Shown: positions 35,585 to 45,619 of the stretch, piece after piece
How the letters are laid out: every line of letters begins with the position of its first letter
How positions within the stretch are numbered: the first letter of the stretch is position 1
NCBI RefSeq assembly: GCF_902459465.1
Contig: NW_022985699.1
Location: forward strand, 197,001-261,000
Length of the DNA: 64,000 bases
Source: Asterias rubens
Taxonomy: Eukaryota > Echinodermata > Asteroidea > Forcipulatida > Asteriidae
Reading direction: 5' to 3'
The notes under the pieces: generated by a model
Told to the model about the DNA's origin: nothing
Seen by the model: the letters and a program-made list of their open reading frames with translations, nothing else
The model's database searches: none
Program-made: the position numbers and the translations under genes

Positions 35585-36410
35585 GATGGTCAAGGAGTGG
35601 GGTTGTTGGCGAGGCTTAAATTGTTTTATATTTTCCTGTGTTTGTCAGGTAAAATCAAACAAAGTAAACAATATGGGATATCACTTGTCTAAATACAAGT
35701 ATCCAATGTACAGTATTTCCCCAAATTTATGAAATAAGCAATCATACTGAGTGTAATACAGTACATGTTAAATGTCTATCAAATCATTGTCAAATTATTA
35801 TTAACAGGTCTCCAAAAAGACAAACCAAAACTAATTAAGTCCATGTACAGGGACATAATGTAACAGTAAACGAGTCCTAGAAACACCAGCATTCACCTGT
35901 GAAGCAAAGTGATGAGAACTCAGAAATATTACAGAGTTTCAAGGAACAGCAGCAGAGTGCAGACTTTGAGATCTTTGGCTTACCATCTTGGGACTTACTT
36001 AAGATTGATGTTAACATTTGACTTGTTTTCTGTTTATGTCAGTCAAATATTATACATGTATGGTACATGTATTGTGGTTGGTAACCTGAATTTGCTGAGC
36101 ATCAATTTTTGAGCTTAACTGCTTTTGTGCTTATTGCTCTTTGAAATTGGGCTCTTGGCCAAATGCCTCCATGAAGTATGAGGCCTATAAAGGCATCAAT
36201 ACTACTGTGGACTATAACAATACATGATTTTTTAAGGTGATTTTGTCACCTTTTTTACCATCAGCTTTGTAGTTCCATAGCAATTTTTTTTTTTTTTTTT
36301 TTCTGTTGTCTCCGTTTTAATCTTATGTGTGATCAAGGGTCCCCCAGCCTCTGTGCCTGTTTCGGTTTTTGATGTTTGTGCAATTATGGTAATAAAATTA
36401 AATAAACTAC

Positions 36411-36517
36411 CTTTTATGAGCTTTATTACAACTGCACCTTGTAAAGAAGAGATGAGTCCATGCAGCTTGGACATCTGGTTGTTGATGAGTGGATCTGTTT
36501 GGAGATTGCAACTCTTA
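36411..36517 (-). other. Minus-strand exon-like module, type A (107 nt)
   Basis: Same splice-like edges as 34311-34418, but GATGTCCAAGCTGC replaces GATGTCTGATGCTGC, a net one-base loss that shifts the frame. Confidence 0.4.
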
Positions 36518-37932
36518 CTGTGTAAATGAAAATACAGAATTTTAAACTAACCCATCATGAACAAATATAATGCCACTTGGAAATAATTGTTGTCCCGTTT
36601 AAGGTCATGCTAAACCATGGCATCCCTCACTTCTAATAGGTGAACCAGTTGAGTGACATTATTGATAATTAATGTGATTGCCCCCGGTTTTTGTGACTTG
36701 CAGCTATTGAGTATAGCTTACTACTGACATAGCGGGCAATTTTTTTTAGTTTCAGCAAAATTTACACAAAATCATTTTTAAAAAATTGGACTTGAGTAGA
36801 ACTTGAGCCATACTACAGATAACTCAGACTTGAGTCATGGCCAACACTGAGTCGAGCTGGAGTCCAACAAGCCCCACGAGTGAGGCATTGTTTTTGATCA
36901 AGGTTCAGCAAAACAAGTTTGTACAAAAAGTTTCATCTCAAATAACAAAAGAACACATATTTGTTACACTTTTGGACAAGTTGTGAATGATCTGTCACTG
37001 TGATATAGTCGATTCACGTTTCCGCCATCAAAAACTGCTCTCGCGAGCTCACACGCGTCGCTGCTAGCTGCCAACAAATGGGACCGTAGTCGTGAGAGCA
37101 GAAGTCTCGTGGGGGCTGGCAGTCTCTTGGGAAGCCCAGAGAAAGTCAAAATTGTGGCAAGAGAGTCGGATCGATATCACTCAGCAGACAATTAATGACT
37201 TGTCCACAAATCTACATAATCGCATGCAGTGGGGTTGTTGATGCTTTGATCATTGAAATTTTCTCATCAAAGCCAACAATTTTATATCGCCGCATAGTTT
37301 GTTTTCAATGTGTGTCGTCGACCAAACATTTCATTGCAAAAGAAGTTCTATACAACCAATCTGCAAATCACAAACCCATAAAAATGGTTATTGATAAAAA
37401 ACAATTCCTATTACATCATGGCAGAAACTAGGGGAAGTGTTTTTCTTCTCGCCGTCGCATTGAAAATTGTGTGCAATTTTATATTTGGACTAGAAAAAAA
37501 ACTTGCGGTGACCCAAAATGTTGGTTTCCTCATCCAACCAGCAGGTGAATACAAAAGTTAAGGGAAACCCCTCTTTACGTTAGTTTATCTACTGTGATGA
37601 ACAAATTTCAGACTTTTTCGTTTTTTCAGAATGTCATCCCTGTACAATGTAACACAGAAGTCCAAGGTGTATGAATGACTAACATGGTGTACATAGCGTT
37701 TTGCATGGCTTGGCTGATGCAGACAAAAATAGCTGTGATCTCAGACTTGAAAGTCTACACCCCTAAACATGTATCCCTTCAACAACAAAAAACAAAACAA
37801 TCCAATAAGCTCCACCCAATTACTGTCTACACCAATCACATACAATGAAAGCTTGGCCAAAAGTCACCAATATTGTCCAAGTAGGCCTAAAGCTTTTGTT
37901 TGGTGCACCTTGTGCTTGTGGTTCAGAACTGT

Positions 37933-38179
37933 CCTGGGCCCGAATCCATGGCTCTGCTTATCGCATCAAGCAATCGGCCTCTTGCGGAAGCAGTGAATTC
38001 TGAACTTACGTCACTGGTTTAGTGGGGAATTTTGGCTTGTGCACATGTGTACTCCACACGTTACTAGGCATTATATGCTTATACAGCTAGCGCAGAAATT
38101 TGGACCTTGCACGTAAGAGTAGAATGGTGATCACAAGCGCAGAATTCGGCAGTAAGCAGAGCCATGAAATTGGCCCCTG
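37933..38179. mobile_element. MITE copy in tandem unit 2
   Basis: Same inverted ends (CCTGGGCCCGAATCCATGGC and GCCATGAAATTGGCCCCTGG) and interior as the element at 35336. Confidence 0.8.
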
Positions 38180-39072
38180 GATGGTCAAGGAGTGAGTGAT
38201 GGGCGAGGCTTAAATTGATTTATCTTTTTCTGTGTTTGTCAGGTAAAATCAAACAAAGTAAACAATATGGGATATCATTTGTCTAATTACAAGTATCCAA
38301 TGTACAGTATTTCCCAAAATTTATGAAATTAGCAATCATACTGAGTGTAATACAGTACATGTTAAATGTATAACAAATCATTGCAAAATTTCTAAAAAAA
38401 TCATTAAAATTATTTTGGACTTGGGTAAAACTTGAGCCATACTACAGATGACTCAGACTTGAGTTGTGGCTATCACTGAGTCGCATTCGAGTCCGACAAG
38501 CCCCACGAGTAAGGCACTGTTTTCAATCAAGGTTCAGCGAAACAAGTTTGTAAAAAAAGGTTCATCTCAAAAAACAAAAGACACATAATTGTTACACTTA
38601 TGGACGTTACATGAATGGTATGTCACAGTGAGATAGTCAAGTCGTTGTGGTGGTGTAATGATTCAGCTTTCCGCCATCAAAAACTGCTCTCGTGAGCTCA
38701 CAAGCGACGCTGCTGGCTGCCGACAAATGGGACTGTAGTCGTGAGAGCAGAAGTCTCGTGGGGGCCGGCAGTCTCTTGGGAAGCCCAGAGAAAGTCAAAA
38801 TCGTGGCAAGAGAGTCGGAACGTTATCACCCAGCAGACAATTAATGACTTGTCAACAAGTCTACATAATCGCATGCAGTCGGGTCATTGATGCTTTGATC
38901 ATTGAAATTTTCTCATCAAAAGCCAGGAGAGCTAGGAGATATGTTTTTCGCTTTGAAAATTGTTTGCAATTTTATATTTGGACTAGAAAAAAAAGGTTGC
39001 AGGCAACCCAAAATGTTGGTTTCCTCAAGTAAAGCTCTTGTTTGGTGCACCTTGTGTTTGTGGTCAACTGTC

Positions 39073-39321
39073 CTGGGTCCAATTCCGTGCCTCTGCTTAG
39101 CGCATCAAGCAAATAATCGGCAGCTTGCAAAAGCAGTGAACTCTGAACTTACCTCACTGGTTTAGTGGGGAATTTTGGCTTGTGCGCATGTGTACTCCAC
39201 ACGTTACTAGGCATTATATACTTATACAGCTATCGCAGAAACTTGGCGCTTGCACGTAAGAGGAGAATGGTTATCGTAAGCGCAGAATTCAGCGGTAAGC
39301 AGAGCCACGAAATTGGCCCCT
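39073..39321. mobile_element. MITE copy in tandem unit 3
   Basis: Same inverted ends and interior as the element at 35336, at the same position within its tandem unit. Confidence 0.8.
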
Positions 39322-40145
39322 GGATGGTCAAGGAGTGGGGTTGTTGGCGAGGCTTAAATTGTTTTATATTTTCCTGTGTTTGTCAGGTAAAATCAAACAA
39401 AGTAAACAATATGGGATATCACTTGTCTAAATACAAGTATCCAATGTACAGTATTTCCCCAAATTTATGAAATAAGCAATCATACTGAGTGTAATACAGT
39501 ACATGTTAAATGTCTATCAAATCATTGTCAAATTATTATTAACAGGTCTCCAAAAAGACAAACCAAATATAATTAAGTCCATGTACAGGGACATAATGTA
39601 ACAGTAACCGAGTCCTAGAAACACCAGCATTCACCTGTGATGCAAAGTGATGAGAACTCAGAAATATTACAGAGTTGCAAGGAACAGCAGCAGAGTGCAG
39701 ACTTTGAGATCTTTGGCTTACCATCTTGGGACTTATTTATGATTCCTGTTAGCATTTGACTTGTTTTCTGTTTGTCAGTCAAATATTATACATGTATGGT
39801 ACATGTATTGTGGTTGGTAACCTGAATTTGCTGAGCATCAATTTTTGAGCTTAACTGCTTTTGTGCTTATTGCTCTTTGAAATTGGGCTCTTGACCAAAT
39901 GCCTCCATGAAGTATGAGGCCTATAAAGGCATCAATACTACTGTGGACTATAACAATACATGATTTTTTTAAGGTGATTTTGTCACCTTTTTTACTATCA
40001 GCTTTGTAGTTCCATAGCATTTGTTTGTCTTTTTTTTCTGTTGTCTTCGTTTTAATCTTATGTGTGATCAAGGGTCCCCCAGCCTCTGTGCCTGTTTCGG
40101 TTTTTGATGTTTGTGCAATTAAGGTAATAAAATTAAATAAACTAC

Positions 40146-40257
40146 CTTTTATGAGCTTCATTACAACTGCACCTTGTAAAGAAGAGATGAGTCCATGCAG
40201 CATCAGACATCTGGTTGTTGATGAATGAGTGGATCTGTTTGGAGATTGCAACTCTTA
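40146..40257 (-). other. Minus-strand exon-like module, type A (112 nt)
   Basis: Same edges again. An extra four bases (TTCA within CACTCATTCATCAAC) shift the frame relative to the 34311 module. Confidence 0.4.
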
Positions 40258-41193
40258 CTGTGTAAATGAAAACAAAATACAGAATTTTAAACTAACCCAT
40301 CATGAACAAATATAAAGCCACTTGAAAATAATTGTTGTCCCATTTAAGGTCATGCTAAACCATGGCATCCCTCACTTCTAATAGGTGAACCAGTTGAGTG
40401 AAATTATTGATAATTTTGTTAATGTGACTGCCCCCGGTTTTTGTAACTCGCAGCTATTGAGTCCAGCTTACTACTGACATAGCGGGCAATTTCTTTTACT
40501 TTCAGCAAAATTTCCACAAAATCATTTAAAACAAATTGGACTTGAGTAGAACTTGAGCCATACTACAGATAACTCAGACTTGAGTCATGGCCAACGCTGA
40601 GTCGAGCTGGAGTCCAACAAGCCCCACGAGTAAGCCATTGTTTTTGATCAAGGTTCAGTAAAACAAGTTTGTAAAAAAAGTTTCATCTCAAATAACAAAA
40701 GAACACATAATTGTTACACTTTTGGACAAGTCGTGAATGATCTGTCACTGTGATATAGTCGAGTCGTTGTGGTGGTGTAATGATTCAGCTTTCCGCCATC
40801 AAAAACTGCTCTCGCGAGCTCACACGCGAAGCTGCTGGCTGCGGACTAATGGGACCTTAGCCATGAGAGCAGTAGTCTCGTGGGGGCCGGCAGTCTCGCG
40901 GGAAGCCTCGAGAAAGTCAAATCGCGGCAAGAGAGTCGGATCGATATCACCCAGCAGACAATTAATGACTTGTCCACAAGTCAACATAATCGCATGCAGT
41001 CGGGTCATTGATGCTTTGATCATTGAAATTTTCTCATCAAAAGCCAGGAGAGCTAGGAGATATGTTTTTCGCTTTGAAAATTGTTTGCAATTTTATATTT
41101 GGACTAGAAAAAAAAAGTTGCGGGCGAACCAAAATGTTGGTTTCCTCAAGTAAAGCTTTTGTTTGGTGCACCTTGTGTTTGTGGTGAACTGTC

Positions 41194-41442
41194 CTGGGTC
41201 CAATTCCATGGCTCTGCTTAGCGCATCAAGCAAAGAATTGGCGCTTGCATAAGCAGTGAACTCTGAACTTACGTCACTGGTTAAGTGGGGAATTTTGGCT
41301 TGTGCGCATGTGTACTCCACACGTTACTAGGCATTATATACTTATACAGCTAGCGCAGAAACTTGGCGCTTGCACGTAAGCAGAGAATGGTTATCGTAAG
41401 CACATAATTTGGTGGTAAGCAGAGCCATGAAATTGGCCCCTG
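41194..41442. mobile_element. MITE copy in tandem unit 4
   Basis: Same inverted ends and interior as the element at 35336. It ends about 750 bp upstream of the GPCR start codon. Confidence 0.8.
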
Positions 41443-42198
41443 GATGGTCAAGGAGTGGGTGGTGGGCGAGGCTTAAATTGATTTATCTTTTCCTGTGTTT
41501 GTCAGGTAAAATCAAACAAAGTAAACAATATGGGATATCACTTGTCTAATTACAAGTATCCAATGTACAGTATTTCCCAAAATTTATGAAATAAGCAATC
41601 ATACTGAGTGTAATACAGTACATGTTAAATGTATAACAAATCATTGTCAAATTGATATTAACAGGTCTCCTAAAAGACAAACCAAAACTATATAAGTCCA
41701 TGAACAGGGACATAATGTAACAGTAACCTAGTCTTAGAAACACCAGCATTCACCTGTGATGCAAAGTAATGAGAACTCAGAAATATTACAGAGTTGCAAG
41801 GAACACTCAGCAGAGTGCAGACTTGGAGATCTTTGGCTTACCATCTTGGGACTTATTTATGATTCCTGTTAGCATTTGACTAGTTCTCTATTTATGTGTA
41901 AGGACAGAGCTACTGAAGTTCTCTTTGTGAAACATTTCAGCAGAAAACAGAAGTATTGAAAATTCTTAGCAACATCACTTGATGTAGAAAGTTCAAAGAA
42001 TATTTGCATACGCCCATCAGACTGAAGAATAGCTTTGTGTATGATCAACACATGAAGTGAGAAATGATCTTGCTTACATCCACATGTACAATACTTCATT
42101 GGTGAAAGTTGAAATCTATACGGTCAATCACTACCAGCACCAGCTTAAGACTGTAGTTGATATTTCTGAGGCAAACAGCGGTGTTCGAAATACTGAAG

Positions 42199-43188
42199 AT
42201 GTATCAATGGCGTGATATCATTGGAATTGTACACGGAACTGTTGGATTTGTTCTCAACACTCTAACCTGGCTGGTCATCCTTCGCACCAAAAGCCTTCGT
42301 AATATGACAAACTACTTGCTTGCATATCTTGCTGTAGTTGACAGCATTTATTGCTGTTACTCAAGGTTGATCCTAGCCCTAGTTGAAACACAGCCACAGT
42401 TAATACCGGAGGGTTTCATTGCAAGAGAGATCTATTGTCGGATTCTCCACAGTGACTTTATTTTGATATTAACAGCGTACTCATCAAATTATGCTCTGTG
42501 TCTGGTGACATATGAACGATATGTAGGAATAGTGCATCCACTGCATTACTCCAGAATGATGTCTGCTAAAAAGGTTATCAAGATAATTTTCATAGCATTA
42601 GGTTTGTCAATTTTTTTTTCAAGCCTGTCTTTGTTTACATATAATGCTAGCAAAGATACAAGCTGGCTTGGTTGTACACTTGCAGACTCGTTTTTCACCT
42701 TGTCGAATGTAACAAATGTGTTCTTCATTTTATTTTGCTACCTGTTGCCCATCCTTTTTATGAGTTGGGTTTTCTACAAGATCCAAGCCACTCTCAAGAG
42801 AAGTGCTCAACACTTCCAACAACAGAATGTACAAGGAGCAGCCCTAGAACTTTTAAAGGCCAGACAGAATGTGATCAGCATGCTTTGGATTGTCATGGGT
42901 ACAGTGATTGTTCTGTGGACACCACTTGTTTTCAATATGATCATCTGCTTGCCACCTTCAATGGAAGAATGGTGCTACTTCAGTAAATCTTCAGCCACAA
43001 TAACATTCGTACTCAATCTCATCTTCTTCATGAACCCTGTGATCAACCCCATCATTTACGTTTTCCGATACAAGAAGTTTAGAAAGGGCCTTCGAAACAT
43101 GCTGTGCCGTTGCTTTGGTCAACCTCAAAGGACAAACCGGACTGTTGTTTGGATTGCTATGAATAAACAGAACGTTTATGAACCCTAG
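42199..43188 (+). CDS. Class A (rhodopsin-like) G protein-coupled receptor, single exon
   Basis: The protein has 329 residues and seven hydrophobic segments, and should sit in the plasma membrane and signal through heterotrimeric G proteins. Class A landmarks are all present: Asn20 in TM1 (VLNTL), Asp48 in TM2 (LAVVD), the Cys80-Cys159 pair for the extracellular disulfide, E106-R107-Y108 at the end of TM3 (ERY variant of DRY), W240-T-P242 in TM6, N283-PIIY-287 in TM7 and an amphipathic helix 8 with Cys303 and Cys305 as possible palmitoylation sites. The N-terminus is only about six residues. I chose ATG 42199 because an in-frame TAG lies at 42154 and no ATG lies between. There is no intron. 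The ligand cannot be named; large sets of intronless orphan receptors, proposed as chemosensory, are known in sea urchin. The stop is TAG at 43186. Confidence 0.93.
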   Translation: MYQWRDIIGIVHGTVGFVLNTLTWLVILRTKSLRNMTNYLLAYLAVVDSIYCCYSRLILALVETQPQLIPEGFIAREIYCRILHSDFILILTAYSSNYALCLVTYERYVGIVHPLHYSRMMSAKKVIKIIFIALGLSIFFSSLSLFTYNASKDTSWLGCTLADSFFTLSNVTNVFFILFCYLLPILFMSWVFYKIQATLKRSAQHFQQQNVQGAALELLKARQNVISMLWIVMGTVIVLWTPLVFNMIICLPPSMEEWCYFSKSSATITFVLNLIFFMNPVINPIIYVFRYKKFRKGLRNMLCRCFGQPQRTNRTVVWIAMNKQNVYEP

Positions 43189-45118
43189 GAGCGCTCAATC
43201 ACAAGAGTTGACTTTTATAACCGAAATTGTCATTTCATCCATCGTGATGATACTGACAATTGTGTTCAGGGTCTGTTCATTTTTAAAGTTTTGAAAATGT
43301 TATCCAACATGGCAATTGAGGCTCTTTAAACCTGAGCAATGCAGCAATTATTGCTGTATCTGTGACGTCACTCTTGTGATGAAAGTGTCATACTATTTTT
43401 ATGAAGCTACATTTTAACTGTAGATTCGTAACAAATCTACACAAAACGATCGATTTGTTACAAACTATAATGTAAATAGTTCAACTTGAATTATGATACT
43501 GTCTTTCCAAACTGAGAGATAACATGGTGTGCAACAAAACACAGCTAAAAACATCTTATCTTTCAATTTTCAAAACAAAAATCAAATTTAAAGATTCACC
43601 TTAAGTATTTCAAGTGTTGTTAACTAAGCAAAAAATAACATTGTTGTACTTGATAATGTTGCAAGCACTAATAAAAGTATGCCTATGTATATTTTGCAAA
43701 ATAGTTATATACCATGTTGCCAACCGTCATTTGACAAAGTAAGCCTACACAAAATAAGACTAATAATTGTTAACTATTATTGAGAAACCCAAATTCGATT
43801 ACAATCAATGGGAGAAATACTTTAAGTCAGAGAATGTATACTCTAAAGTGTAGATTTGTGCCATCCACGAATCTACACTTTCTCGTCTATTCTCCTTAAC
43901 ATAATGTGTGTAGTAAGAGGTTGGAATAGTTCGTTTTTTTTTATGAGTATCCTGTGTGCATGATTTGATAATTTACTGCAAGTGGCTTGCCAAGTATACC
44001 TCTAGCTGGAGTGCCATTTTTCAGACTGACAGATATCCATTTCCTCTTATAAGAACAAAGTCTGCACTAATTAAAGTAACATTTCATTCCGATTTAGTTT
44101 TTGCTAACAACACAGTTGATGGCAGTATAAGCACATTATGTCATCCACTTTATACATAAACTGACATATCTGTAGAAGTTTGAGATCAATCGGCTATCTG
44201 GGTCACAAGAAAATAGTGAAAAACTGATAACACATTTTGCATGACATCAATTTTTTTTTTTTATAAAACGCTCGCTGAGCGATAAACTCCAAACAGGAAA
44301 TTAGTTTCATTTATTTCAGCAAGAAATATTTTAAGGGATGTTTTCTACTATCATCATTATTAGACCGTGTAAGTTTTATGTAAGTCTGTGATCTAATGTA
44401 AGAGAAGTTTTTTTCTTACCAATTCTGTAATGTTCGTTAAAAAGATTTGTGTACTTTTTGTAACACAAAACACAATGTCCACAGACTTACATGTACCTTA
44501 AAAATATTACTTGCTCAATTTGAGGTGCTGTAGGTTTTGAGAAATGAGTAAAACAATGTCACAAAAATATATTTTACATGCTCATTGTCTCCTGAGAAGA
44601 AAATTGTTTTTTGTGACTTGTTTTACTCATTTCTCAAAAACTATAGGACCTCAACAAGTACTTTTTTAAGGGAACGCTTTCTACCATCAATATCTTCAAA
44701 CTGTGTGAGTTTAATGTGAATCTATGGACATTGTGTTTTATGTGCTACAAGAAGTACAAAGACCCTTTAAGTTCAACCTTAAAATTATTTCAAGAAACAA
44801 TCATATTTCCCATCAGAAGCATCATCTTTTTGTTTATGGTATGATGCAAGGGACATTAATTTGTAGTATCCATCAACTGAAGTTGATCCTCAGAAAACAA
44901 CTGAACTATGACTGACAGAATCAAGCTTATTGATGTATTACTCATTCTAGAAAACATTAGCTGCTATCAGACAATGAGAAAATGGAACAGTTCGATTTGT
45001 AAAAAGTTCAATGAGGCGTCGTTCTTGTCACCTTTTCCCAATCAAGTTATAAATCTATATTATATTTCATTGTAAATAAACAGTGACTAAATATTATTAT
45101 TTTTTTCTTCATAGAGCT
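43189..45118. other. GPCR 3' flank, several fold-back sequences
   Basis: No further gene is seen. It holds small hairpins (TGTAGATTCGT near 43421; GTGTAGATTTGTG with CACGAATCTACAC near 43848-43876) and a longer inverted repeat at about 44508-44670 (TTTTGAGAAATGAGTAAAAC and GTTTTACTCATTTCTCAAAA). The block starting near 44335 recurs in diverged direct form near 44670, so this is probably an old composite element. Confidence 0.55.
43670..43675 (+). terminator. Possible polyadenylation signal of the GPCR gene
   Basis: AATAAA lies 480 bp after the GPCR stop codon, the first canonical signal on this strand. Use is inferred only. Confidence 0.35.
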
Positions 45119-45143
45119 GCTTAAAGGCACTGGACACCTTTCG

Positions 45144-45291
45144 TAATGGGAGACTTTCTGGGGCGATAGAGGGCAGCAGACTTACCGGGTAAATCCATTG
45201 TTCTCAGAATTATGCGCATGTTCAGAACTACGTAAACAATGGAAATTTACCCGGTATGTCTGCTGCCGCCTAGCGTTGGAAAGTCTCCTAT
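45144..45291. mobile_element. ~148-bp fold-back element (nested)
   Basis: Almost a complete palindrome: GGGCAGCAGACTTACCGGG on the left pairs with CCCGGTATGTCTGCTGCC on the right, inside GAGACTTTC and GAAAGTCTC. Confidence 0.85.
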
Positions 45292-45292
45292 T

Positions 45293-45544
45293 GGGTCATT
45301 CCGTGTCAAATCACCCAATGGGTTAAACCCTACCCTCTTCAAATTTGCTCAAATACAAGGCGCATTTTGACCGAAATCAGCAAGAAAGAGCATGCCGTAG
45401 CGCGAAAACCGTTTATCGGATGGAGCTGAAATTTAAAAATTGAGCTTGTTGAGCCACGATTACCCCATTAACCAAATATGAGCAAATTTGAAGAGGGTAG
45501 GGTTTAAAATTGCTCTTTTTTGGGGTGATTTGACACGGAATGAC
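45293..45544. mobile_element. 252-bp MITE with ~60-bp inverted repeats (nested)
   Basis: Left arm GGTCATTCCGTGTCAAATCA then CCCTACCCTCTTCAAATTTG; right arm CAAATTTGAAGAGGGTAGGG then TGATTTGACACGGAATGACC. The arms pair over roughly 60 bases with one offset. Confidence 0.9.
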
Positions 45545-45619
45545 CTAATTGTCAAAGACCAGTATTCTCACATGGTGTAAACATCTTAACATGCATAAAA
45601 TAACAAACCTGTGAAAGTT

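Larger units (their letters stand above)
34050..41880. repeat. Tandem array of a ~2-kb unit, four copies
   Basis: Marker ATAATCGCATGCAGT occurs at about 35129, 37217, 38866 and 40987. TTTGGTGCACCTTGTG occurs in each copy, and so does AAGCAGAGCCATGAAATTGG. Copies run about 34050-36165, 36166-38385, 38386-39905 and 39906-41880. Copy 3 matches copy 1 at a constant 3737-bp offset, and the junction into copy 4 matches the junction into copy 2, so a 3.7-kb block spanning parts of copies 1 and 2 was duplicated later. Copy 2 has extra sequence at about 37277-37440 and 37534-37885. Each copy carries an inverted-repeat element; three carry a type A exon-like module. Confidence 0.85.

Noticed and set aside
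38844..39032. 62-codon frame ending NVGFLK, repeated at 35107, 38844 and in altered form at 40737
   Set aside because: Similarity between copies follows from the tandem duplication; copy 2 disrupts the frame and no domain is visible.
42157..42198. Upstream extension of the GPCR frame to TTG at 42157
   Set aside because: Eukaryotic initiation at TTG is unlikely; the first ATG after the in-frame stop at 42154 is at 42199 and gives a normal class A length.
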